From positions 12,101 through 76,100 of the forward strand of contig CAYLKD010000004.1 in the NCBI GenBank assembly GCA_964384345.1: a stretch of 64,000 nucleotides of DNA, written 5' to 3'. Position 1 is the first letter of the stretch. Each line of letters begins with the position of its first letter. The DNA comes from JASLCR01 sp964384345. GTDB taxonomy: Bacteria; Patescibacteriota; Saccharimonadia; Saccharimonadales; Saccharimonadaceae. The position numbers and the translations under genes are program-made. Under the pieces are notes generated by a model. It was given only the letters and a program-made list of their open reading frames with translations. It was not told the DNA's origin and searched no databases. This document shows, in pieces, positions 40,642 through 49,439 of this stretch.

Positions 40642-42144
40642 TAGCTCTGGATATATGTCTTTTGTCGTCGCATCAACTTCTGTACGCAGCTGCGGGAATG
40701 GAATTCCTTCGCGAGCAGTGATACCCTCGAGGCTCCAAAAGATTCGTTCCGAATAACCAAGTCCACAGGCTGGTGGCATGCCGTATTCCAGTGCTTCAAC
40801 ATAATCAATATCCATCATTTGCGCTTCCTCATCACCGCCGTCTCGTAGCTTTTGTTGCTCTTTAAAGCGATTGTACTGATCAACTGGATCATTGAGCTCT
40901 GAAAAAGCTTTACACATTTCACTGCCACCAAACACAAGATTAAATTGCTCACTCAAACGAGTGTCGTTCGGATTTACCTTCGCAAGTGGCTGCATAAAGA
41001 CTGGCATATCGATCAGAAAAACAGGTCCTGCCAGTGTTTTACGATATTTTTTCCATAGTTTATCGAGGCTTCTGAGACGATTGTCAGTTCGCTCGACTTC
41101 AAGTTTGTGCTCGGCAAGTTTTGCTTTGATGTCCTCCATCGATGACCCAAAGACATCGATGCCGTACTGCTCTTTCAGGATGTTTACAAAACTAATAGTT
41201 GGAAAATGAACATTATCTGCGCCAAAATCTACGGTCGTTCCGTCAGCAAGTGTAAATGTTCGTGTACCCCAGGTATGATCTGCAACATAGCGAATCATTC
41301 GTTCTGTGAGTTCCATACCGGCTTGCCAATCTGCATACGCCCAGTACCATTCCATCGCCATATGCTCTGGCAGATGTTCCTCAGTGTAATTTTCATTCCG
41401 AAACCGGGGTCCAAGATCGAAAACTTTTTCGAATCCTGCAACGAGAAGACGCTTGAGCGGTAGCTCATGGGATATACGCAAATAAAAGTCTTGGTCAAGC
41501 GCGTCCATGTGCGTCACGAAAGGATTTGCATCAGCACCACCAGCCGTTGCCTCGAGCACCGTATTATTAATTTCAATGAATCCTTCTTGTTCAAGAAACT
41601 GACGTGTCGCTTGCCAAAATTTACTGCGACGCACAAATCGTTGCCTAACATCTAAATTGACGTTCATATCAACGTAGCGTCGACGCATGCGCTCTTCTTT
41701 ATTCGTCAGCTGTTCTGGCAGTGGCCTGAGTGCTTTTGTCAGTAAACGCAGCGAATGAACGCCGACAGATTTTTCACCAGTTTGTGTTGTCGTCATTATA
41801 CCCGTTGCTTGAACGAAGTCACCCGTATCGAGAAGCTTGAGCTCTGGCATTCCTAGCTGTCCACTCGATGCGTCGAGATCTTTTACGGTGTCTTTTTGCA
41901 AATATAATTGAACTTCGCCACTTTCGTCGCGGAGCTTAATAAACGCTAGTTTACCGAAGCTACGAATTGACGTAATGCGGCCAACGATTGCTACTTCAGA
42001 ATCTTTGAGTGTGTCAAAATCATCGACCACCTTTTGTATAGTGTGTGAGCGTGCAGAATTTGCCGGGTATGGCTCTACACCAAGCTCTTTTAACTGAGCC
42101 AGCTTGCGTAGTCGTTCGTCTCTGTAATCTTGAAGTGTTGCCAT
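40636..42144 (-). CDS. lysS: Lysyl-tRNA synthetase (class II)
   Basis: It charges tRNA-Lys. The 502-aa protein has the N-terminal OB anticodon-binding domain (VAIVGRITSIRSFGKLAFIKL), motif 2 FRNENYTEEHLPEHMAMEWY, a central GGADANPFVTHMDALDQDFYL and the C-terminal motif 3 PPACGLGYSERIFWSLEG, where class II enzymes usually have G-x-G-x-x-R; here the Arg position reads YSER. Length is typical. TATACT lies 8 bases before the ATG. Its TAA overlaps the TAA of the ThrE-like gene. Confidence 0.95.
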   Translation of the reverse strand: MATLQDYRDERLRKLAQLKELGVEPYPANSARSHTIQKVVDDFDTLKDSEVAIVGRITSIRSFGKLAFIKLRDESGEVQLYLQKDTVKDLDASSGQLGMPELKLLDTGDFVQATGIMTTTQTGEKSVGVHSLRLLTKALRPLPEQLTNKEERMRRRYVDMNVNLDVRQRFVRRSKFWQATRQFLEQEGFIEINNTVLEATAGGADANPFVTHMDALDQDFYLRISHELPLKRLLVAGFEKVFDLGPRFRNENYTEEHLPEHMAMEWYWAYADWQAGMELTERMIRYVADHTWGTRTFTLADGTTVDFGADNVHFPTISFVNILKEQYGIDVFGSSMEDIKAKLAEHKLEVERTDNRLRSLDKLWKKYRKTLAGPVFLIDMPVFMQPLAKVNPNDTRLSEQFNLVFGGSEMCKAFSELNDPVDQYNRFKEQQKLRDGGDEEAQMMDIDYVEALEYGMPPACGLGYSERIFWSLEGITAREGIPFPQLRTEVDATTKDIYPELL

Positions 42145-42152
42145 ATACTACC

Positions 42153-42158
42153 AGTATA
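42153..42158 (-). promoter_or_regulatory. -10 box of lysS
   Basis: TATACT on the minus strand lies 8 bases before the lysS ATG. Confidence 0.65.
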
Positions 42159-42189
42159 GCGCATCGGGTGCATCAGCCGAATTGCTCGA

Positions 42190-42645
42190 TTAACCGAGAT
42201 TGACAATCGTATAAGTAATTGTAGCTTTTGGTGTTGTCACAGTAACCGTTTCACCGACTTTTTTGTTCATGAGAGCAACACCAATTGGTGATTCGTTAGA
42301 AATCTTCCCCTCTAAAGGGTTTGCTTCGACAGGACCAACGATGTGATACGTGATTGATGTATCACCGTTTTTGAGTTCAACTTTTGAGCCTAATCCGATC
42401 GTTGAGCGGTGGGTAGTTTTGATAATTTCTGCATTTTGGAGTATGTCTTCAATTTCAGCAATTCGACTTTCGACTAGCCCCTGCTCTTCACGAGCTGCAT
42501 CATATTCTGCATTTTCACTGAGATCACCATAGTCTCGTGCTTCTGCAATTTTTTCAGCAATCGAGCCACGGCGTGCTTTCAATTTTTCAAGTTCAGTTTG
42601 TAGTTCAGTTTGGCCATCTATGGTAATTTGATACTGTTTTTTCAT
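42190..42645 (-). CDS. greA: Transcription elongation factor GreA
   Basis: GreA rescues backtracked RNA polymerase by stimulating transcript cleavage. The 151-aa protein has the N-terminal coiled coil with the acidic tip (LKARRGSIAEKIAEARDYGD, LSENAEYDAAREEQ) and the FKBP-like C-terminal domain (YHIVGPVEANPLEGKISNESPIGVALMNKKVGE). Length is near standard (158). It lies between proS and lysS on the same strand. Confidence 0.97.
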   Translation of the reverse strand: MKKQYQITIDGQTELQTELEKLKARRGSIAEKIAEARDYGDLSENAEYDAAREEQGLVESRIAEIEDILQNAEIIKTTHRSTIGLGSKVELKNGDTSITYHIVGPVEANPLEGKISNESPIGVALMNKKVGETVTVTTPKATITYTIVNLG

Positions 42646-42686
42646 AGTTACACCTGTATCTTTCTGATATTTATCTCTTACAAAGA

Positions 42687-42704
42687 GGTGCCAAAAATGG
42701 CACC
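42687..42704. promoter_or_regulatory. Hairpin between proS and greA
   Basis: GGTGCCA and TGGCACC are exact inverted arms around four A residues. No U-run follows in the minus direction, so it is more likely a leader or processing hairpin upstream of greA than a full terminator of proS. Confidence 0.5.
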
Positions 42705-42744
42705 GATAATAAGCAACTAGTTGTTTGTAAACCCTCGCAGGATA

Positions 42745-44454
42745 CTACTTGTCTACAACGGTATTTAGTGTAGCAATTATTTGTTCAAGCGTCAACTTCT
42801 TCGTCTCACTGCTCTTGCGGTCAGTCAGCTCATATTCCCCTTCTACAACAGACCTATCAGATATCGTTATGCGGTGCGGAATACCGAGCAGTTCACTATC
42901 GGCGAATTTAGTGCCTGCTCGTTCATCACGATCGTCGTAGAGAACTTCTACTTTATGCGCCTGCAGCGTCTCGTAAAACTCATCTGCCTTCTTCGCACCC
43001 TCAGTACCAATTGATACCAAATAGACCTGATACGGTGCTACAGCCTCAGGCCAGACAAGCCCTTTTTCGTCTGAAAAATGCTCTGCAATCACGCCCATTA
43101 ATCGACTAATGCCGATGCCGTAACAACCCATGACAAATGACTGACGTTGGCCGTTTTCGTCGGCATAATACATATCAAGGGCGTCGGTATACTTTGTTTC
43201 AAGCGGGAAGATGTTACCGACCTCAACAGATCGCAGCACTTCATACGGCTGTTTAGTCGTAGGATCTAAATCGCCTTTTTTTGCGTCTTTTATGTCGTAA
43301 AATTTGGCAGGACGCTCAAGATCACGGTCCCAGTTGACGTTAACATTATGGTAATCAGTTTTGTTGGCGCCACACTCAAAATTAACGAGTTGCTCTATTG
43401 AATCATCAGCGATGAGGTCGACACCAGGCGTAAGACCAATTAGCCCTGCGTAACCGACTTCTGCAGAAGTAACCTGTGTGACCGTTGCGGCATCGGCAAG
43501 TTCAACCGTCTTTGCGCTCAGTGCCATGCGCAGTTTTATTTCATTGACTTCATAGTCTCCACGTAGTGCAACAGCGACTGGTCGCTCGTCTACCAAATAA
43601 ATCATTGTTTTAACGGTGCGCTCAACGGGAATTGCAAGTTCTTCTGCGAGCTGAGCGACACCAACGATACCTGGAGAATGGTACGAGACCATGTCACTTT
43701 GTTCCTCCGGCTGCGGTAATAGCGGTGCATATGAGGGAGCGACTTCTTGATTAAAGTATATATCGGTGCCCGGAACGTGATAAATAGTATCTTCACCTAT
43801 CGCACTGATTGTCTGGTATTCATCACTGAATCGAGGCGTAAAGATACCACCATCTGCTTTGACGCGGTGTGTAATATCACCAATACCAAGTCGGGCATAC
43901 ACCTTTGTGTAGGCCGCAGCTATGTGCTCATAGATTTCTTCGTGTTGCTTTTGGTCGCGCGCAAAGGTATACAGATCCTTCATAAGAAATTCGCGCCCGC
44001 GTAAAATACCTGATTTTGCTCGTTTTTCATTACGAAACTTTGAACCTATTTGATACACTGACATCGGCAAATCTTTGTATGAAGACAAATATGCACGAGC
44101 CGCATCAACAATTGGCTCTTCGTGTGTCAAGCCGACACCGAGTTCAGTGCCATTTAAAAGCTTCGTTTTAAACCAGTTATCGACCACTGCGTCGTTCCAG
44201 CGATTGGTCTTTTCCCAAATATCGCTTGGCTGCAAGGTTGACATAAGTAGCTCATTAGCACCGGCTGCATCCATTTCTTGACGGACAATGTGCTTAATCT
44301 TCTCGATGACTCGCCATCCATACGGCAGGTATGAATACACTCCGGCCATTTCTTTATGAACAAACCCAGCACGAATCAATAGCTGCGCATTTTTTGCAAC
44401 TTCATCAGCCGGAGCATTTTTGAGTGTTTTTGTGAAAGATTTTGAAACTCGCAT
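42745..44454 (-). CDS. proS: Prolyl-tRNA synthetase (bacterial type)
   Basis: It charges tRNA-Pro. The 569-aa protein is the long bacterial type with a YbaK-like editing insertion. It opens SKSFTKTLKNAPADEVAKNAQ, has GVYSYLPYGWRVIEKIKHIV, motif 2 FRNEKRAKSGILRGREFLMK, the insertion around VERTVKTMIYLVDERPVAVAL, motif 3 CYGIGISRLMGVIAEHF and a C-terminal anticodon domain. It ends the conserved frr-uppS-rseP-proS block, with the CPBP protease gene added 8 bases upstream. Confidence 0.96.
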   Translation of the reverse strand: MRVSKSFTKTLKNAPADEVAKNAQLLIRAGFVHKEMAGVYSYLPYGWRVIEKIKHIVRQEMDAAGANELLMSTLQPSDIWEKTNRWNDAVVDNWFKTKLLNGTELGVGLTHEEPIVDAARAYLSSYKDLPMSVYQIGSKFRNEKRAKSGILRGREFLMKDLYTFARDQKQHEEIYEHIAAAYTKVYARLGIGDITHRVKADGGIFTPRFSDEYQTISAIGEDTIYHVPGTDIYFNQEVAPSYAPLLPQPEEQSDMVSYHSPGIVGVAQLAEELAIPVERTVKTMIYLVDERPVAVALRGDYEVNEIKLRMALSAKTVELADAATVTQVTSAEVGYAGLIGLTPGVDLIADDSIEQLVNFECGANKTDYHNVNVNWDRDLERPAKFYDIKDAKKGDLDPTTKQPYEVLRSVEVGNIFPLETKYTDALDMYYADENGQRQSFVMGCYGIGISRLMGVIAEHFSDEKGLVWPEAVAPYQVYLVSIGTEGAKKADEFYETLQAHKVEVLYDDRDERAGTKFADSELLGIPHRITISDRSVVEGEYELTDRKSSETKKLTLEQIIATLNTVVDK

Positions 44455-44462
44455 AACTTCTA

Positions 44463-45236
44463 CTAGTGTACCAGCATCGGCGCAACAAACAAAAAGTAAA
44501 ACGCTAAGCCATTTTTGAGCATATGTAGTAGAATACCTGACCAGATACTACCGGTTATTTCTCTCAGAGCGCACAAAACTAAACTCAGCGCAAACACGTC
44601 TATCCCAACGTTGAGTTGCATGTGTAGTACAGCAAAACACATACTAGTTACAATTGTCGCAGCAATCAGGTTTGAGCTTCGGCGTAATTTACTGTACAAA
44701 TACCCGCGAAACATGGTTTCTTCGGCGATTGGTGCGAGCACCACAAGTGCAATAAATGCTAAGACATACTCTGATTGACCATTGAGATTCTGGAAGCCCA
44801 CATCTTGTGTCTGACTACTGTTAAAACCGGGAATGAATATTTGTGCCATACTCACAAAAACAAACGTGAGCACCAAATATGGCACTGCGCCGGCAAGCGC
44901 CATGCCAATATCACCAAAGCTAAGCAAGCGAGTTAAACCAAGCTCTTTTTTTGTCGTATGGAGTTTGAAAAGATATCGCGGCACCAGTATTGTAACGATA
45001 AGCGCCACGATATACGACAGTGCTGCGAGAATTGTTTGCAGGGCTGCGTCACTCACTGACGTGACTGGAACACCAAGCGAAATCAGTATTCGTGCAAATA
45101 ACACAACCAAAAACTGTGCACCTATAAAAGCAGCGCTCAGCCACAATGTATAGCCAATTATATGAGCAACCCGCGACGGTAATTGCCGCCGAGGCGCGAC
45201 TGCAGTCTGCGTGGTATCAGAAGAGCTTTGAGACAT
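44463..45236 (-). CDS. CPBP (CAAX-like) intramembrane protease
   Basis: A 257-aa polytopic membrane protein with about 7-8 helices. The active-site motif 1 is EETMFRGYLYSKLRR (EE-x-x-x-R, about residues 172-177) and the conserved His of motif 2 lies in SMCFAVLHMQLN; the last conserved His is in GILLHMLKNGLAF. Family members cleave membrane substrates or give immunity to bacteriocins. Its start overlaps the rseP stop by 20 bases, placing two intramembrane proteases in one unit. Confidence 0.9.
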   Translation of the reverse strand: MSQSSSDTTQTAVAPRRQLPSRVAHIIGYTLWLSAAFIGAQFLVVLFARILISLGVPVTSVSDAALQTILAALSYIVALIVTILVPRYLFKLHTTKKELGLTRLLSFGDIGMALAGAVPYLVLTFVFVSMAQIFIPGFNSSQTQDVGFQNLNGQSEYVLAFIALVVLAPIAEETMFRGYLYSKLRRSSNLIAATIVTSMCFAVLHMQLNVGIDVFALSLVLCALREITGSIWSGILLHMLKNGLAFYFLFVAPMLVH

Positions 45237-46374
45237 CTGCCACCGTTATCAATACAACAAGTGCCATCAGAGTTAAAAACCCTGCAGCTTGTATTTTTTC
45301 TTCACGCTCTTTGGTAAGTGGCCGTTTAAGCACCCTGTACACGGTCATTGTAAACCATCGCCCCCCATCAAGTGCCGGAATTGGTAGCGTGTTCATGACC
45401 GCGAGCGATAAAGATATAACTGCACTAAGAAAAATAAGTTGCCTAGCGCCTGCAGATTGGGCTTGAGGAAAAATTACTCCCAAAATTCCGATAGGTCCTG
45501 CAACACTGCCACTGACTTGAGAAAGTTCTTTATTACCAGCATCCCGCGACGACTGACTAAAACTGAGTGATTCCGCTACGCCTTTTATTGCACTTCCAAG
45601 GACACCGATAGTTCCCTTCAATGTCTCCCAGGTAAATTGTGCAGTTGTACCCAGGCCTACTAGTGGTGCCGACCATGTTGATTTCAGCACTTCTCGCTGA
45701 CCGCTGACAACACCGAGGTACCCTTTTGTTTGGCTATGCTCAGCGCGTAGCGCAACGTTAGTAACGTATTCGGTACCCTTACGCGAATATATAAGCTCTA
45801 TCGTTTTGCCCTTATTCGCAGTGGTTGCAGCCGACAGATCTTGCGGCGTTGTTATCGCTGCTCCGTTCACTCGTAGCAATTGATCGCCTGTTTTCAAGCC
45901 AGCTTTGGTGGCAGGTGAATTAGGCTCGATTTGTACTGCTTCAAGAGGAGATTTGACTAATGTTGAATCGCTAGCAATCGTAAATTGATTATCGAGTACT
46001 TTGGGAATCCCCGCTACGGCAAGTACGCTAAATAGTATGATTGCAATTATCCAGTTCATGACAACACCAGCAAGCAAAATACGAGTCTTTTGCCAGTACG
46101 TTGCCGCGCCGTAATCGCCTGGCTTCGTTGCTGCATCGTGCTCGCCCTGTAGTTTGACAAACCCGCCTAGTGGGAGCCAATTCAAAGTAAACAAAACATT
46201 GTCACCCAGAATACTATGCTTGATTGATTTCCCTTTAGCTTTTGGGGGGAATCCAATACCAAATTCTTCGACCACAACACCGTTACGACGAGCGACAATA
46301 CCGTGCCCGAGCTCATGCAGTGCCACAAGCAGCACCAAAATAATCAGCCCAGTAATGATTCCTAGTAGCAACAT
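45217..46374 (-). CDS. rseP: Site-2 protease RseP (M50)
   Basis: A 385-aa intramembrane zinc protease. TM1 carries the zinc motif in VALHELGHGIVARRNG (H-E-x-x-H, about residues 21-25). One PDZ domain follows (about 120-220, NSPATKAGLKTGDQLLRVNG) and the third zinc ligand lies in VMNTLPIPALDGGRW near the C-terminus. It overlaps neither uppS (1-base junction) nor leaves a gap, matching the conserved uppS-cdsA-dxr-rseP-proS order minus cdsA and dxr. It likely clears signal-peptide remnants or cleaves an anti-sigma factor. Confidence 0.95.
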   Translation of the reverse strand: MLLLGIITGLIILVLLVALHELGHGIVARRNGVVVEEFGIGFPPKAKGKSIKHSILGDNVLFTLNWLPLGGFVKLQGEHDAATKPGDYGAATYWQKTRILLAGVVMNWIIAIILFSVLAVAGIPKVLDNQFTIASDSTLVKSPLEAVQIEPNSPATKAGLKTGDQLLRVNGAAITTPQDLSAATTANKGKTIELIYSRKGTEYVTNVALRAEHSQTKGYLGVVSGQREVLKSTWSAPLVGLGTTAQFTWETLKGTIGVLGSAIKGVAESLSFSQSSRDAGNKELSQVSGSVAGPIGILGVIFPQAQSAGARQLIFLSAVISLSLAVMNTLPIPALDGGRWFTMTVYRVLKRPLTKEREEKIQAAGFLTLMALVVLITVADVSKLF

Positions 46375-47064
46375 TTATCCTCCAAAGCGTCGGCCGCGCC
46401 GCGCATATTCTTCTAATATAACCGGAATGTCTTCCTTTGTCATCTCAGGCCAAAATTTATCCAAAAATAAAAATTCACTGTAAGCAGATCGCCACAGCAT
46501 GAAATCAGAAAGCCGCTGCTCACCGCTCGTGCGAACAATCAGGTCGCAAGGCGGCACATCAGGATGATCAATGACATTCGAAAACAATTCTAACGTTACA
46601 TCTGCTGCGCTGATGCCTTGTTCTATCAGTTTTCTAGTTGCTCGAACAATTTCTTCTTGTCCACCATAATTAAAGCACATAGCGATCGTCGCACGCGTTC
46701 CGTTGATACTGGCTGCTTCGGCTTCATCAATCATCGTATTGATATCGTCGGGTAACCCTTCCCTCGTACCGAGGACAACAAAACGATAACCATCGTTGAC
46801 GATTTGTTTGATATCGGTTTTAAATAATCGTCGAACTAACCGCATGAGACCGCGCACTTCATCTTCGGCCCTATCCCAGTTTTTGGTAGAAAATGAATAA
46901 AATGAGATGTATTTTACCCCAGCATCCGCCGTGGCTTCAATAACATCTTTTAAAGCATTATACCCAGAGAGATGTCCTTCGTACGTTGGCAAACCGTGCT
47001 TCTTTGCCCAACGGCGGTTGCCGTCAAGAATATACCCGATGTGTGATGGAATCTGATCGGCCAT
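46375..47064 (-). CDS. uppS: Isoprenyl transferase (undecaprenyl diphosphate synthase)
   Basis: It builds the C55 lipid carrier for peptidoglycan and surface glycans. The 229-aa protein has the active-site P-loop HIGYILDGNRRWAKKHGL, then YISFYSFSTKNWDRAEDEV, IAMCFNYGGQEEIVRA, and the C-terminal DLIVRTSGEQRLSDFMLWRS. It begins at the frr stop and abuts rseP. cdsA and dxr, usually next, are absent, so precursors are probably scavenged or made elsewhere. Confidence 0.96.
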   Translation of the reverse strand: MADQIPSHIGYILDGNRRWAKKHGLPTYEGHLSGYNALKDVIEATADAGVKYISFYSFSTKNWDRAEDEVRGLMRLVRRLFKTDIKQIVNDGYRFVVLGTREGLPDDINTMIDEAEAASINGTRATIAMCFNYGGQEEIVRATRKLIEQGISAADVTLELFSNVIDHPDVPPCDLIVRTSGEQRLSDFMLWRSAYSEFLFLDKFWPEMTKEDIPVILEEYARRGRRFGG

Positions 47065-47618
47065 TAGATTGTAAGGATTTCTTTTTCCTTGGCCTTGAAC
47101 TGTTCATCAATATGTCCTTGGTACGTCTGCATAAGTTTGTCGAATTCTTTTTCGACCGCTTTAACGTCATCTTCAGAGAGCTGCTTGGCCTCTTTGGCAC
47201 GTTTGGCGTCTTTGAGCCCGTCCTGACGAATATTGCGCAGGGCGATGCGAGCATTCTCAACTTTGTCGCCGAGCTGCTTGACCATCTCACGACGTCGTTC
47301 TTCGGTAAGAGCTGGAATGGGTACACGTACCACACGTCCATCGTCACTCGGATTAAGACCGAGACTCTGGTCGTCACGGATTGCGGTCGTAATTGCTGTT
47401 ATTTGACCTGGATCAAATGGTGACACTAGTAGCTGCTGCGCTTCTGGCGCCGTGACATTGGCAACTTGATGTAATGGCATTTTCGAGCCGTAAGCATCTA
47501 CCATAACACCCGAAAGCATATCAGGATGCGCTCGCCCGGTACGTACTTTTTTTAAATCGTCACCGAAGTGCCCTAGAGCACTATTCATTTTGCGTTCATA
47601 ATCATCAGTATCAAACAT
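47064..47618 (-). CDS. frr: Ribosome recycling factor
   Basis: RRF splits post-termination ribosomes with EF-G. The 184-aa protein has the standard three-helix signature: MNSALGHFGDDLKKVRTGRA, PLHQVANVTAPEAQQLLVSP, the PIPALTEERRREMVKQLG segment and the C-terminal coiled helices. Length is canonical (185). Usually downstream of pyrH; here pyrH is missing and recF is divergent 95 bases away. Confidence 0.97.
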   Translation of the reverse strand: MFDTDDYERKMNSALGHFGDDLKKVRTGRAHPDMLSGVMVDAYGSKMPLHQVANVTAPEAQQLLVSPFDPGQITAITTAIRDDQSLGLNPSDDGRVVRVPIPALTEERRREMVKQLGDKVENARIALRNIRQDGLKDAKRAKEAKQLSEDDVKAVEKEFDKLMQTYQGHIDEQFKAKEKEILTI

Positions 47619-47698
47619 TATCCGTATTCCTCGCTTTTATACTTCTCATTATACCAGTAAACGCTTGTCTTATGCCGCTTTTTGGGCTCATTTCAAGG

Positions 47699-47704
47699 TA
47701 TACT
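47699..47704 (+). promoter_or_regulatory. -10 box of recF
   Basis: TATACT lies 8 bases before the recF ATG. Confidence 0.65.
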
Positions 47705-47712
47705 AGATATAC

Positions 47713-48780
47713 ATGACACTCCACTCCGTCTCTCTCCAAGACGTCCGCACGCACGGCCTTCACATCTCACGGCTTGACCCTGGTGTTACATTGATCATTG
47801 GGCAAAACGGTAGCGGTAAAACAACACTGCTTGAAGCAATCTACTTTCTGTATAGAGGTACAAGTTTCCGTGGTAGCGATCGTGACATGATTCGTTCGTC
47901 AGTTACCACATCACTTCTTAAACTTGAGCACTCTGAGGGGGAAAGGCGTGCTCGACTGACCCTTAGTCCGGATAATAAGCTCTCCAAAGAATTTACGCTG
48001 AGCGAGAAAAAAATAGCTCGTCTCAGTGCCGCAAACCGCTTGCCCGTTGTCCTCTTTGAGCCTGATGAGCTGCGCGTTCTGAGCAGTTCGCCATCACGAC
48101 GGCGCGATTTTATCGACAATCTCATTGCCCGTCTTAAACCCGCTTACGCAACAGTGGTGAATCGTTATGCCCGCACGCTCCTGCAGCGCAACGAACTCCT
48201 CAAACAGCGAGAATTTATGGATTCTCATGTCTGGGACGCACATCTCTTTGCATGGGACGTCAAATTTGCTGAGCTTGCAAGTGTCATCGTTCACGAGCGC
48301 CAAGCGTTTCTCGAGCTTGCCAATGAGCATTTATCAACACTGTACTCAAAGCTTGCCAATGAACCTCATGAGGTCCAGATTATGTATGAAAACACGCTAC
48401 CGGCTGCTGACTACCGCCAAGCATTAATCAATCAGCTTCACAGCCTGCGACGAAGTGACGCTCTTCGAGGGTTCACGAGCGTTGGGCCGCATCGTGACGA
48501 TTTTACGACGTTTTTAGATACACGTCCGGCTGCCGCTTCAGCTTCACGTGGAGAAATGCGTTCGATTATGCTCGCACTGAAGTTACTAGAAGTTGAGCTG
48601 CAGCAAAAAGTTAGTGGCAGCTCCCCTCTTATTCTAATGGATGACGTCTTCTCTGAGCTCGACACTTCGCGTGAACGCCAGCTCATGCAGGCACTTAAAA
48701 GCTATCAAACAATCATTACGGCCACTGATCTCCGCAATGAACTCGTTATTGCCGCAACTGTAATTACATTAACAACGTAG
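47713..48780 (+). CDS. recF: DNA replication and repair protein RecF
   Basis: An SMC-like ATPase that marks ssDNA-dsDNA junctions for RecOR. The 355-aa protein has Walker A IIGQNGSGKTTLLEAIYF (about 27-44), FEPDELRVLSSSPSRRRDF, VGPHRDDF, the signature ASRGEMRSIMLALKL and Walker B PLILMDDVFSELDTSRERQL. It is the usual length (357 in E. coli). Normally near dnaN-gyrB; here it stands between frr and tsf, splitting the rpsB-tsf-frr block. Leaderless start; shares a bidirectional terminator with tsf. Confidence 0.95.
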   Translation: MTLHSVSLQDVRTHGLHISRLDPGVTLIIGQNGSGKTTLLEAIYFLYRGTSFRGSDRDMIRSSVTTSLLKLEHSEGERRARLTLSPDNKLSKEFTLSEKKIARLSAANRLPVVLFEPDELRVLSSSPSRRRDFIDNLIARLKPAYATVVNRYARTLLQRNELLKQREFMDSHVWDAHLFAWDVKFAELASVIVHERQAFLELANEHLSTLYSKLANEPHEVQIMYENTLPAADYRQALINQLHSLRRSDALRGFTSVGPHRDDFTTFLDTRPAAASASRGEMRSIMLALKLLEVELQQKVSGSSPLILMDDVFSELDTSRERQLMQALKSYQTIITATDLRNELVIAATVITLTT

Positions 48781-48795
48781 TATATATATGAAATA

Positions 48796-48826
48796 AAAAT
48801 AGCGACCCTCAATGAGTCGCTATTTT
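48796..48826. terminator. Bidirectional terminator between recF and tsf
   Basis: AAAATAGCGAC (48796-48806) pairs with GTCGCTATTTT (48816-48826) around a 9-base loop. A/T runs on both sides serve both convergent genes. Confidence 0.92.
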
Positions 48827-48842
48827 AATGTGGTGTTTTAAC

Positions 48843-49439
48843 TTATTCAGTAACGCCAAGTTCAATGCGCTTGAACTGACTAATGCGAATGTTTTCACCA
48901 CTCTTTGCAATTTGCTGTTTGATTCGATCACCAACTGTCATGCTATCGTCGAGAACAAATGCTTGCTCAGACAGAACAAGTTCCGCGAAATGCTTTTTGA
49001 GCTGTCCTTCAACGATCTTTTCGGCCATATCAGCTGGCTTACTTTTCAAGCCGTCACTCGCAAGAAGCTCTGCTTTCTTTGCAGCATAGTCGTCAGCTGG
49101 AATGTCGTCAGTAGTAGCATACGTTGGGTTCATTGCAGCAATTTGCATTGCTATCTGGTGAGCAAATTCTTTGAACTCAGGTAAACGTGCCACAAAATCA
49201 GTTTCACAATTCACTTCGACAATCACACCGATGCGGTTTGAATGAACGTACGCTTCGATAAGGCCTTCGCGAGTCTCTCGGTCACCTTTTTTCTCTGCTT
49301 TTGTGAGACCTTTCTTGCGCATTGCTTCGAGTGCTTTATCAAAGTCGCCGTCTGCATCAACGAGTGCGTGCTTTGCATCAGTTAGACCAACGCCTGTCAG
49401 TTCTTTAAGTTTCTTGATATCGTCAATTGAAATAGCCAT
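48843..49439 (-). CDS. tsf: Elongation factor Ts
   Basis: EF-Ts exchanges nucleotides on EF-Tu. The 198-aa protein has the UBA-like N-terminus DIKKLKELTGVGLTDAKHAL, VEVNCETDFVARLPEFKEFA and a single core repeat with QLKKHFAELVLSEQAFV. This is the short form seen in Thermus and other lineages rather than the 283-aa E. coli form. It starts next to the rpsB stop (49440) and is translated from the same mRNA. Confidence 0.96.
   Translation of the reverse strand: MAISIDDIKKLKELTGVGLTDAKHALVDADGDFDKALEAMRKKGLTKAEKKGDRETREGLIEAYVHSNRIGVIVEVNCETDFVARLPEFKEFAHQIAMQIAAMNPTYATTDDIPADDYAAKKAELLASDGLKSKPADMAEKIVEGQLKKHFAELVLSEQAFVLDDSMTVGDRIKQQIAKSGENIRISQFKRIELGVTE

Noticed and set aside
42687..42704. 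Rho-independent terminator of proS
   Set aside because: The stem is good but no U-run follows in the minus direction, so it is listed only as a hairpin.
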